DNA from: Liolophura sinensis
Taxonomy: Eukaryota; Mollusca; Polyplacophora; Chitonida; Chitonidae
NCBI RefSeq assembly: GCF_032854445.1
Contig: NW_027018003.1
Coordinates: forward strand, 1-64,000
Direction of reading: 5' to 3'
DNA length: 64,000 nt
Position numbers and translations under genes: made by a program. The notes below the pieces were generated by a model. It saw only the letters and a list, made by a program, of their open reading frames with translations, had not been told where the DNA came from and did not search any database. Positions 12,607-24,677 of the stretch are shown in pieces; within the stretch, counting starts at the first letter, position 1; each line of letters starts with the position of its first letter.

Positions 12607-13704
12607 GTATTGGTCGGAGAGCAACGCGGTTTGGACCATTCGATTTCTCGTCACAAAATACGTCGGATTAGGCTCTTACTAGTAGCACTGGAACAGTTTT
12701 TCCACTTTTGCATTTTTGCCTGGTCTTTTTGTTAATTGAAATCGGCTACACTGTACTCTGTACAATCGCGACTGGTCATTACTATATTCAACTTTTGACT
12801 ATAAGTTATGTGCCCTTCGGTAGCCCAGAAGACCTGAAATCTTTGGGCTAAGCCCATTTAACTCACCCAACAATTGTCTTACTTCTAAGTGCAAGACAAT
12901 CTCAATGTCTTTATCTACGTGTAGAAAAACCAGACCATTTGTACGTGAAAAACACAAGGTACTTGATACAGTCTGCTGTAAAAAGTACAACTGAACACTA
13001 ACCCACTTCAGTAAGGTGCCAAAAGATGCGGAATTGAGCCAGGCATCGGCAGCTGTTGAAAAATTGCAAATTTCCCTGGTTTCCATGGAGTAAGAGCCGT
13101 TGCTGGGCACGTGATTATGACATAAATGATCATTCAATTGTCACTACAGCCAAAAGTATTGGTCGGAGAGCAATGCGGTTTGCACCATTCGATTTGTCGT
13201 CACAAAATACGTCGGATTAGCCTCTTACCAGCAGCACTGGAAGAGTTTTTCCACTTTTGCATTTTTACCTGGTCTTTTTGTTAATTGAAATCGGCTACAC
13301 TGTACTCTGTACAATCGCGACTGGTCATTACTATATTCAACTTTTGACTATAAGTTATGTGCCCTTCGGTAGCCCAGAAGACCTGAAATCTTTGGGCCAA
13401 GCCCATTTAACTCACCCAGCAATTGCCTTACTTCTAAGTCCAAGACAATGTCAATGTCTTTATCTACGTGTAGAAAAACCACACCATTTGTACATAAAAA
13501 ACACAAGGTACTTGATACAGTCTGCTGTAAAAAGTACAACTAAACACTGACCCACATTTATAAGGTGCCAAAAGATGTGGAATTGAGCCAGGCATCGGCA
13601 GCTGTTAAAAAATTGCAAATATCCCTGGTTTCCATGGAGTAAGAGCCGTTGCTGGGCGCGTGATTATGACATCAATGATCATCGATCTATCGCTACAGCC
13701 AAAA

Positions 13705-15900
13705 GTATTGGTCGGAGAGCAACGCGGTTTGCACCATTCGATTTCTCGTCACAAAATACGTCGGATTAGCCTCTTACCAGCAGCACTGGAACAGTTTTTC
13801 CACTTTTGCATTTTTACCTGGTCTTTTTGTTAATTGAAATCGGCTACACTGTACTCTGTACAATCGCGACTGGTCATTACTATATTCAACTTTTGACTAT
13901 AAGTTATGTGCCCTTCGGTAGCCCAGAAGACGTCAAATCTTTCGGCTAAGCCCATTTAACTCACCCAGCAATTGTCTTACTTCTAAGTCCAAGACAATCT
14001 CAATGTCTTTATCTACGTGTAGAAAAACCAGACCATTTGCACATAAAAAACACAAGGTACTTGATACATTCTGCTGTGAAAAGTACAACTAAACACTTAC
14101 CCACATTTATAAGGTGCCAAAAGATGCGGAATTGAGCCAGGCATCGGCAGCTGTTGAAAAATTGCAAATTTCCCTGGTTTCCATGGAGTAAGAGCCGTTG
14201 CTGGGCACGTGATTATGACATAAATGATCATTCAATTGTCACTACAGCCAAAAGTATTGCTCGGAGAGCAACGCGGTTTGCACCATTCGATTTCTCGTCA
14301 CAAAATACGTCGGATTAGCTTGTTTCCAGCAGCACTGGAACAGTTTTTCCACTTTTGCATTTTTGCCTGGTCTTTTTGTTAATTGAAATCGGCTACACTG
14401 TACTCTGTACAATCGCGACTGGTCATTACTATATTCAACTTTTGACTATAAGTTATGTGCCCTTCGGTAGCCCAGAAGACGTCAAATCTTTCGGCTAAGC
14501 CCATTTAACTCACCCAGCAATTGTCTGACTTCTAAGTCCAAGACAATCTCAATGTCTTTATCTACGTGTAGAAAAACCACACCATTTGTACATAAAAAAC
14601 ACAAGGTACTTGATACAGTCTGCTGTAAAAAGTACAACTAAACACTGACCCACATTTATAAGGTGCCAAAAGATGTGGAATTGGGCCAGGCATCGGCAGC
14701 TGTTAAAAAATTGCAAATATCCCTGGTTTCCATGGAGTAAGAGCCGTTGCTGGGCACGTGATTATGACATCAATGATCATTGATCTGTCGCTACAGCCTA
14801 AAGTATTGGTCGGAGAGCAACGCGGTTTGCACCATTCGATTTCTCGTCACAAAATACGTCGGATTAGGCTCTTACTAGTAGCACTGGAACAGTTTTTCCA
14901 CTTTTGCATTTTTGCCCGGTCTTTTTGTTAATTGAAATCGGCTACACTGTACTCTGTACAATCGCGACTGGTCATTACTATATTCAACTTTTGACTATAA
15001 GTTATGTGCCCTTCGGTAGCCCAGAAGACCTGAAATCTTTGGGCTAAGCCCATTTAACTCACCCAGCAATTGCCTTACTTCTAAGTGCAAGACAATCTCA
15101 ATGTCTTTATCTACGTGTAGAAAAACCACACCATTTGTACGTGAAAAACACAAGGTACTTGATACAGTCTGCTGTAAAAAGTACAACTGAACACTAACCC
15201 ACTTCAGTAAGGTGCCAAAAGATATGGAATTGGGCCAGGCATTGGCAGCTGTTAAAAAATTGCAAATATCCCTGGTTTCCATGGAGTAAGAGCCGTTGCT
15301 GGGCACGTGATTATGACATCAATGATCATTGATCTGTCGCTACAGCCAAAAGTATTGATCGGAGAGCAACGCGGTTTGCACCATTCGATTTCTCGTCACA
15401 AAATACGTCGGATTAGGCTCTTACTAGTAGCACTGGAACAGTTTTTCCACTTTTGCATTTTTGCCTGGTCTTTTTGTTAATTGAAATCGGCTACACTGTA
15501 CTCTGTACAATCGCAACTGGTCATTACTATATTCAACTTTTGACTATAAGTTATGTGCCCTTCGGTAGCCCAGAAGACCTGAAATCTTTGGGCTAAGCCC
15601 ATTTAACTCACCCAGCAATTGTCTTACTTCTAAGTGCAACACAATCTCAATGTCTTTATCTACGTGTAGAAAAACCACACCATTTGTACGTAAAAAACAC
15701 AAGGTACTTGATACAGTCTGCTGTAAAAAGTACAACTGAACACTAACCCACTTCAGTAAGGTGCCAAAAGATGCGGAATTGGGCCAGGCATCGGCAGCTG
15801 TTGAAAAATTGCAAATTTCCCTGGTTTCCATGGAGTAAGAGCCGTTGTTACGCACGTGATTATGACATAAATGATCATTCAATTGTCGCTACAGCCAAAA
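13705..15900 (+). repeat. Four-unit module with three private variants, copy 1
   Basis: Units at 13705 (CCATTTGCACATAA, CACTTACCC), 14254 (ATTGCTCGG, AGCTTGTTTCC), 14803 (preceded by CAGCCTAAAG, then GCCCGGTC) and 15352 (ATTGATCGG, ATCGCAACTGG). The ordered series CTCGG, CCTAAAG, GATCGG occurs at 14254-15352, 23031-24129, 32361-33461 and 35108-36207. That makes it a robust marker of block duplication. Confidence 0.93.
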
Positions 15901-16449
15901 GTATTGGTCGGAGAGCAATGCGGACTGCACCATTCGATTTCTCGTCACAAAATACGTCGGATTAGCCTCTTACTAGTAGCACTGGAACAGTTTTTCCACT
16001 TTTGCATTTTTGCCCGGTCTTTTTGTTAATTGAAATCGGCTACACTGTACTCTGTACAATCGCGACTGGTCATTACTATATTCAACTTTTGACTATAAGT
16101 TTATGTGCCCTTCGTAGCCCAGAAGACGTCAAATCTTTGGGCTAAGGCCCATTTAACTCACCCAGCAATTGTCTTACTTCTAAGTCCAAAACAATCTTAA
16201 TGTCTTTATCTACGTGTAGAAAACCACACCATTTGTACATAAAAAACACAAGGTACTTGATACAGTCTGCTGTAAAAAGTACAACTAAACACTGACCCAC
16301 ATTTATAAGTGCCAAAAGATGCGGAATTGAGCCAGGCATCGGCAGCTGTTGAAAAATTGCAAATTTCCCCTGGTTTCCATGGAGTAAGAGCCGTTGCTGG
16401 GCACGTGATTATGACATAAATGATCATTCAATTGTCACTACAGCCAAAA
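15901..16449 (+). repeat. Monomer with ATGCGGACTGC head and GTCCAAAACAATC block
   Basis: The unit is preceded by GTTGTTACGCACG instead of GTTGCTGGGCACG. The head ATGCGGACTGC recurs at 24678, 37853, 42250, 57079, 59275, 61471 and 63667. The GTCCAAAACAATCTTAATG block is shared with 24678, 37853, 42250 and the partial final unit at 63667. It marks exchange between the left, middle and right parts of the array. Confidence 0.88.
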
Positions 16450-18093
16450 GTATTGGTCGGAGAGCAACGCGGTTTGCACCATTCGATTTCTCGTCACAAA
16501 ATACGTCGGATTAGCCTCTTACCAGCAGCACTGGAACAGTTTTTCCACTTTTTGCATTTTTACCTGGTCTTTTTGTTAATTGAAATCGGCTACACTGTAC
16601 TCTGTACAATCGCGACTGGTCATTACTATATTCAACTTTTGACTATAAGTTATGTGCCCTTCGGTAGCCCAGAAGACGTCAAATCTTTGGGCTAAGCCCA
16701 TTTAACTCACCCAGCAATTGTCTTACTTCTAAGTCCAAGACAATCTCAATGTCTTTATCTACGTGTAGAAAAACCACACCATTTGTACATAAAAAACACA
16801 AGGTACTGATACAGTCTGCTGTGAAAAGTACAACTAAACACTGACCCACATTTATAAGGTGCCAAAAGATGTGAATTGAGCCAGGCATCGGCAGCTGTTG
16901 AAAATTGCAAATTTCCCTGGTTTCCATGGAGTAAGAGCCGTTGCTGGGCACGTGATTATGACATAAATGATCATTCAATTGTCACTACAGCCAAAAGTAT
17001 TGGTCGGAGAGCAACGCGGTTTGCACCATTCGATTTCTCGTCACAAAATACGTCGGATTGCCTCTTACCAGCAGCACTGGAACAGTTTTTCCACTTTTGC
17101 ATTTTTACCTGGTCTTTTTGTTAATTGAAATCGGCTACACTGTACTCTGTACAATCGCGACTGGTCATTACTATATTCAACTTTTGACTATAAGTTATGT
17201 GCCCTTCGGTAGCCCAGAGACGTCAAATCTTTGGGCTAAGCCCATTTAAACTCACCCAGCAATTGTCTTACTTCTAAGTGCAAGACAATGTCAATGTCTT
17301 TATCTACGTGTAGAAAAACCACACCATTTGTACATAAAAAACACAAGGTACTTGATACAGTCTGCTGTGAAAAGTACAACTAAACACTGACCCACATTTA
17401 TAAGGTGCCAAAAAGATGTGGAATTGAGCCAGGCATCGGCAGCTGTTGAAAAATTGCAAATTTCCCTGGTTTCCATGGAGTAAGAGCCGTTGCTGGGCAC
17501 GTGATTATGACATAAATGATCATTCAATTGTCACTACAGCAAAAGTATTGGTCGGAGAGCAATGCGGTTTGCACCATTCGATTTCTCGTCACAAAATACG
17601 TCGGAATAGCCTCTTACCAGCAGCACTGGAACAGTTTTTTCCACTTTTGCATTTTTGCCTGTCTTTTTGTTAATTGAAATCGGCTACACTGTACTCTGTA
17701 CAATCGCGACTGGTCATTACTATATTCAACTTTTTGACTATAAGTATGTGCCCTTCGGTAGCCCAGAAGACGTCAAATCTTTCGGCTAAGCCCATTTAAC
17801 TCACCCAGCAATTGTCTTACTTCTAAGTGCAAACACAATCTCAATGTCTTTATCTACGTGTAGAAAAACCACACCATTTGTACGTGAAAACCACAAGGTA
17901 CTTGATACAGTCTGCTGTGAAAAGTACAACTGAACACTGACCCACTTCAGTAAGGTGCCAAAGATGCGGAATTGAGCCAGGCATCGGCAGCTGTTGAAAA
18001 ATTGCAAATTTCCCTGGTTTCCATGGAGTAAGAGCCGTTGCTGGGCACGTGATTATGACATCAATGATCATTGATCTGTCGCTACAGCCAAAA
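16450..18093 (+). repeat. Trimer HOR, copy 1
   Basis: Units at 16450 (CAGCAG, GACGTC, TACATAAAAAAC, GTGAAAAG, GATGTG with GAGCC and an A-type tail), 16997 (same body with GTCAATGTC) and 17545 (ATGCGG, GGAATAGCC, TTCGGCT, TACGTGAAAACC, tail ATCAATGATCATTGAT). The same three unit types follow in order from 18094. Several one-base indels are present, such as GTGAATTGAG and AGAGACGTC. Confidence 0.85.
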
Positions 18094-19738
18094 GTATTGG
18101 TCGGAGAGCAACGCGGTTTGCACCATTCGATTTCTCGTCACAAAATACGTCGGATTAGCCTCTTACCAGCAGCACTGGAACAGTTTTTCCACTTTTGCAT
18201 TTTTACCTGGTCTTTTTGTTAATTGAAATCGGCTACACTGTACTCTGTACAATCGCGACTGGTCATTACTATATTCAACTTTTGACTATAAGTTAGTGCC
18301 CTTCGGTAGCCCAGAAGACGTCAAATCTTTGGGCTAAGCCCATTTAACTCACCCAGCAATTGTCTTACTTCTAAGTCCAAGGACAATCTCAATGTCTTTA
18401 TCTACGTGTAGTAAAACCACACCATTTGTACATAAAAAACACAAGGTACTTGATACAGTCTGCTGTGAAAAGTACAAACTAAACACTGACCCACCATTTA
18501 TAAGGTGCCAAAAGATGTGGAATTGAGCCAGGCATCGGCAGCTGTTGAAAAATTGCAATTTCCCTGGTTTCCATGGAGTAAGAGCCGTTGCTGGGCACGT
18601 GATTATGACATAAATGATCATTCAATTGTCACTACAGCCAAAAGTATTGGTCGGAGAGCAACGCGGTTTGCACCATTCGATTTCTCGTCACAAAATACGT
18701 CGGATTAGCCTCTTACCAGCAGCACTGGAACAGTTTTTCCACTTTTGCATTTTTACCTGGTCTTTTTGTTAATTGAAATCGGCTACACTGTACTCTGTAC
18801 AATCGCGGACTGGTCATTACTATATTCAACTTTTGACTATAAGTTATGTGCCCTTCGGTAGCCCAGAAGACGTCAAATCTTTGGGCTAAGCCCATTTAAC
18901 TCACCCAGCAATTGTCTTACTTCTAAGTCCAAGACAATGTCAATGTCTTTATCTACGTGTAGAAAAACCACACCATTTGTACATAAAAAACACAAGTACT
19001 TGATACAGTCTGCTGTGAAAGTACAACTAAACACTGACCCACATTTATAAGTGCCAAAAGATGTGGAATTGAGCCAGGCATCGGCAGCTGTTGAAAAATT
19101 GCAAATTTCCCTGGTTTCCATGGAGTAAGAGCCGTTGCTGGGCACGTGATTATGACATAAATGATCATTCAATTGTCACTACAGCCAAAAGTATTGGTCG
19201 GAGAGCAATGCGGTTTGCACCATTCGATTCTCGTCACAAAATACGTCGGAATAGCCTCTTACCAGCAGCACTGGAACAGTTTTTCCACTTTTGCATTTTT
19301 GCCTGGTCTTTTTGTTAATTGAAATCGGCTACACTGTACTCTGTACAATCGCGACTGGTCATTACTATATTCAACTTTTGACTATAAGTTATGTGCCCTT
19401 CGGTAGCCCAGAAGACGTCAAATCTTTCGGCTAAGCCCATTTAACTCACCCAGCAATTGTCTTACTTCTAAGTGCAACACAATCTCAATGTCTTTATCTA
19501 CGTGTAGAAAAACCACACCATTTGTACGTGAAAACCACAAGGTAACTTGATACAGTCTGCTGTGAAAAGTACAACTGAACACTGACCCACTTCAGTAAGG
19601 TGCCAAAAGATGCGGAATTGAGCCAGGCATCGGCAGCTGTTGAAAATTGCAAATTTCCCTGGTTTCCATGGAGTAAGAGCCGTTGCTGGGCACGTGATTA
19701 TGACATCAATGATCATTGATCTGTCGCTACAGCCAAAA
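18094..19738 (+). repeat. Trimer HOR, copy 2
   Basis: Units at 18094, 18644 and 19191 match 16450, 16997 and 17545 by their diagnostic states, including GGAATAGCC, TACGTGAAAACC and the B-type tail in the third unit. The length of 1,645 bp is three units. Homopolymer-type indels are frequent here (CAAGGACAATC, GTACAAACT, ATCGCGGACTGG). Confidence 0.85.
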
Positions 19739-20289
19739 GTATTGGTCGGAGAGCAACGCGGTTTGCACCATTCGATTTCTCGTCACAAAATACGTCGGAT
19801 TAGGCTCTTACTAGTAGCACTGGAACAGTTTTTCCACTTTTGCATTTTTGCCTGGTCTTTTTGTTAATTGAAATCGGCTACACTGTACTCTGTACAATCG
19901 CGACTGGTCATTACTATATTCAACTTTTTGACTATAAGTTATGTTGCCCTTCGGTAGCCAGAAGACCTGAAATCTTTGGGCCAAGCCCATTTAACTCACC
20001 CAGCAATTGTCTTACTTCTAAGTCCAAGACAATGTCAATGTCTTTATCTACGTGTAGAAAAACCAGACCATTTGTACATAAAAAACACAAGGTACTTGAT
20101 ACAGTCTGCTGTAAAAAGTACAACTAAACACTGACCCCACATTTATAAGGTGCCAAAAGATGTGGAATTGAGCCAGGCATCGGCAGCTGTTAAAAAATTG
20201 CAAATATCCCTGGTTTCCATGGAGTAGAGCCGTTGCTGGGCGCGTGATTATGACCATCAATGATCATCGATCTATCGCTACAGCCAAAA
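19739..20289 (+). repeat. B'-tailed bridging monomer
   Basis: A single unit (551 bp) with an A-type head (TAGTAG, GCCTGG, GACCTG, GGGCCAAG) and a B-type distal half ending in the GGGCGCGTG and ATCATCGATC tail. It connects the trimer block to the tetramer at 20290. It looks like the 3' half of a tetramer end unit joined to another head. Confidence 0.8.
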
Positions 20290-22481
20290 GTATTGGTCGG
20301 AGAGCAACGCGGTTTGCACCATTCGATTTCTCGTCACAAAATACGTCGGATTAGGCTCTTACTAGTAGCACTGGAACAGTTTTTCCACTTTTGCATTTTT
20401 GCCTGGTCTTTTTGTTAATTGAAATCGGCTACACTGTACTCTGTACAATCGCGACTGGTCATTACTATATTCAACTTTTGACTATAAGTTATGTGCCCTT
20501 CGGTAGCCCAGAAGACTGAAATCTTTGGGCCAAGCCATTTAAACTCACCCAGCAATTGTCTTACTTCTAAGTCCAAGACAATGTCAATGTCTTTATCTAC
20601 GTGTAGAAAAACCAGACCATTTGTACATGAAAAACACAAGGTACTTGATACAGTCTGCTGTAAAAGTACAACTGAACACTAACCCACTTCAGTAAGGTGC
20701 CAAAAGATGCGGATTGAGCCAGGCATCGGCAGCTGTTGAAAAATTGCAATTTCCCTGGTTTTCCATGGAGTAAGAGCCGTTGCTGGGGCACGTGATTATG
20801 ACATAAATGATCATTCAATTTTCACTACAGCCAAAAGTATTGGTCGGAGAGCAACGCGGTTTGCACCATTCGATTTCTCGTCACAAAATACGTCGGATTA
20901 GCCTCTTACCAGCAGCACTGGAACAGTTTTTCCACTTTTGCATTTTTACCTGTTTTTTGTTAATTGAAATCGGCTACACTGTACTCTGTACAATCGCGAC
21001 TGGTCATTACTATATTCAACTTTTGACTATAAGTTATGTGCCCTTCGGTAGCCCAGAAGACGTCAAATCTTTGGCTAAGCCCATTTAACTCACCAGCAAT
21101 TGTCTTACTTCTAAGTCCAAGACAATCTCAATGTCTTTATCTATGTGTAGAAAAACCACACCATTTGTACATAAAAAACACAAGGTACTTGATACAGTCT
21201 GCTGTAAAAAGTACAACTAAACACTGACCCACATTTATAAGGTGCCAAAAGATGTGGAAATTGGGCCAGGCATCGGCAGCTGTTAAAAAATTGCAAATAT
21301 CCCTGGTTTCCATGGAGTAAGAGCCGTTGCTGGGCACGTGATTATGACATCAATGATCATTGATCTGTCGCTACAGCCAAAAGTATTGGTCGGAGAGCAA
21401 CGCGGTTTGGACCCATTCGATTTCTCGTCACAAAATACGTCGGATTAGGCTCTTACTAGTAGCACTGGAACAGTTTTTTCACTTTTGCATTTTTGCCTGG
21501 TCTTTTTGTTAATTGAAATCGGCTACACTGTACTCTGTACAATCGCGACTGGTCATTACTATATTCAACTTTTGACTATAAGTATGTGCCCTTCGGTAGC
21601 CCAGAAGACCTGAAATCTTTGGGCTAAGCCCATTTAACTCACCCAACAATTGTCTTACTTCTAAGTGCAAGGACAATCTCAATGTCTTTATCTACGTGTA
21701 GAAAAACCAGACCATTTGTACGTGAAAAACACAAGGTACTTGATACAGTCTGCTGTAAAAAGTACAACTGAACACTAACCCACTTCAGTAAGGTGCCAAA
21801 AGATGCGGAATTGAGCCAGGCATCGGCAGCTGTTGAAAAATTGCAAATTTCCCTGGTTTCCATGGAGTAAGAGCCGTTGCTGGGCACGTGATTATGACAT
21901 AAATGATCATTCAATTGTCACTACAGCCAAAAGTATTGGTCGGAGGGCAATGCGGTTTGCACCATTCGATTTGTCGTCACAAAATACGTCGGATTAGCCT
22001 CTTACCAGCAGCACTGGAACAGTTTTTCCACTTTTGCATTTTTACCTGGTCTTTTTGTTAATTGAAATCGGCTACACTGTACTCTGTACAATCGCGACTG
22101 GTCATTACTATATTCAACTTTTGACTATAAGTTATGTGCCCTTCGGTAGCCCAGAAGACCTGAAATCTTTGGGCCAAGCCCATTTAACTCACCCAGCAAT
22201 TGCCTTACTTCTAAGTCCAAGACAATGTCAATGTCTTTATCTACGTGTAGAAAAACCACACCATTTGTACATAAAAAACACAAGGTACTTGATACAGTCT
22301 GCTGTAAAAAGTACAACTAAACACTGACCCACATTTATAAGGTGCCAAAAGATGTGGAATTGAGCCAGGCATCGGCAGCTGTTAAAAAATTGCAAATATC
22401 CCTGGTTTCCATGGAGTAAGAGCCGTTGCTGGGCGCGTGATTATGACATCAATGATCATCGATCTATCGCTACAGCCAAAA
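20290..22481 (+). repeat. A-B-A-B' tetramer HOR, copy 3
   Basis: Units at 20290, 20837, 21383 and 21933 match 11511-13704 at an offset of 8,776-8,779 bp. The first three units differ from that copy almost only by one-base indels (GACTGAAATC, CAAGCCATTT, CTTTGGCT, TTTGGACCC). The fourth is cleaner and has GAGGGCAATGCGG. Confidence 0.9.
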
Positions 22482-24677
22482 GTATTGGTCGGAGAGCAAC
22501 GCGGTTTGCACCATTCGATTTCTCGTCACAAAATACGTCGGATTAGCCTCTTACCAGCAGCACTTGAACAGTTTTTCCACTTTTGCATTTTTACCTGGTC
22601 TTTTTGTTAATTGAAATCGGCTACACTGTACTCTGTACAATCGCGACTGGTCATTACTATATTCAACTTTTGACTATAAGTTATGTGCCCTTCGGTAGCC
22701 CAGAAGACGTCAAATCTTTCGGCTAAGCCCATTTAACTCACCCAGCAATTGTCTTACTTCTAAGTCCAAGACAATCTCAATGTCTTTATCTACGTGTAGA
22801 AAAACCAGACCATTTGCACATAAAAAACACAAGGTACTTGATACAGTCTGCTGTGAAAAGTACAACTAAACACTTACCCACATTTATAAGGTGCCAAAAG
22901 ATGCGGAATTGAGCCAGGCATCGGCAGCTGTTGAAAAATTGCAAATTTCCCTGGTTTCCATGGAGTAAGAGCCGTTGCTGGGCACGTGATTATGACATAA
23001 ATGATCATTCAATTGTCACTACAGCCAAAAGTATTGCTCGGAGAGCAACGCGGTTTGCACCATTCGATTTCTCGTCACAAAATACGTCGGATTAGCTTGT
23101 TTCCAGCAGCACTGGAACAGTTTTTCCACTTTTGCATTTTTGCCTGGTCTTTTTGTTAATTGAAATCGGCTACACTGTACTCTGTACAATCGCGACTGGT
23201 CATTACTATATTCAACTTTTGACTATAAGTTATGTGCCCTTCGGTAGCCCAGAAGACGTCAAATCTTTCGGCTAAGCCCATTTAACTCACCTAGCAATTG
23301 TCTTACTTCTAAGTCCAAGACAATCTCAATGTCTTTATCTACGTGTAGAAAAACCACACCATTTGTACATAAAAAACACAAGGTACTTGATACAGTCTGC
23401 TGTAAAAAGTACAACTAAACACTGACCCACATTTATAAGGTGCCAAAAGATGTGGAATTGGGCCAGGCATCGGCAGCTGTTAAAAAATTGCAAATATCCC
23501 TGGTTTCCATGGAGTAAGAGCCGTTGCTGGGCACGTGATTATGACATCAATGATCATTGATCTGTCGCTACAGCCTAAAGTATTGGTCGGAGAGCAACGC
23601 GGACTGCACCATTCGATTTCTCGTCACAAAATACGTCGGATTAGGCTCTTACTAGTAGCACTGGAACAGTTTTTCCACTTTTGCATTTTTGCCCGGTCTT
23701 TTTGTTAATTGAAATCGGCTACACTGTACTCTGTACAATCGCGACTGGTCATTACTATATTCAACTTTTGACTATAAGTTATGTGCCCTTCGGTAGCCCA
23801 GAAGACCTGAAATCTTTGGGCTAAGCCCATTTAACTCACCCAGCAATTGCCTTACTTCTAAGTGCAAGACAATCTCAATGTCTTTATCTACGTGTAGAAA
23901 AACCAGACCATTTGTACGTGAAAAACACAAGGTACTTGATACAGTCTGCTGTAAAAAGTACAACTGAACACTAACCCACTTCAGTAAGGTGCCAAAAGAT
24001 ATGGAATTGGGCCAGGCATCGGCAGCTGTTAAAAAATTGCAAATATCCCTGGTTTCCATGGAGTAAGAGCCGTTGCTGGGCACGTGATTATGACATCAAT
24101 GATCATTGATCTGTCGCTACAGCCAAAAGTATTGATCGGAGAGCAACGCGGTTTGCACCATTCGATTTCTCGTCACAAAATACGTCGGATTAGGCTCTTA
24201 CTAGTAGCACTGGAACAGTTTTTCCACTTTTGCATTTTTGCCTGGTCTTTTTGTTAATTGAAATCGGCTACACTGTACTCTGTACAATCGCAACTGGTCA
24301 TTACTATATTCAACTTTTGACTATAAGTTATGTGCCCTTCGGTAGCCCAGAAGACCTGAAATCTTTGGGCTAAGCCCATTTAACTCACCCAGCAATTGTC
24401 TTACTTCTAAGTGCAAGACAATCTCAATGTCTTTATCTACGTGTAGAAAAACCACACCATTTGTACGTAAAAAACACAAGGTACTTGATACAGTCTGCTG
24501 TAAAAAGTACAACTGAACACTAACCCACTTCAGTAAGGTGCCAAAAGATGCGGAATTGGGCCAGGCATCGGCAGCTGTTGAAAAATTGCAAATTTCCCTG
24601 GTTTCCATGGAGTAAGAGCCGTTGTTACGCACGTGATTATGACATAAATGATCATTCAATTGTCGCTACAGCCAAAA
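22482..24677 (+). repeat. Four-unit module with three private variants, copy 2
   Basis: Units at 22482, 23031, 23580 and 24129 lie exactly 8,777 bp right of 13705, 14254, 14803 and 15352. Both copies are free of indels and show about nine substitutions by eye over roughly 2.7 kb. Examples are ACTTGAAC for ACTGGAAC, CACCTAGC for CACCCAGC, and CGGACTGC for CGGTTTGC. That level is expected for a real, older block duplication. Confidence 0.93.

Larger units (their letters stand above)
11511..13704 (+). repeat. A-B-A-B' tetramer HOR, copy 2
   Basis: Units at 11511, 12060, 12607 and 13156, directly adjacent to copy 1. The fourth unit again has ATGCGG, TTTGTCG, GGGCGCGTG and the ATCATCGATC tail. 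The third unit has TACGTGAAAAAC and TTCAGTAAGG where copy 1 has TACGTGAAAACC and TTCATTAAGG. The two copies are therefore homologous but not identical. Confidence 0.9.

Noticed and set aside
13400-13470. Inverted or foldback monomers within the array
   Set aside because: Every unit start motif is found on the + strand only, and no segment reads as the reverse complement of the unit.
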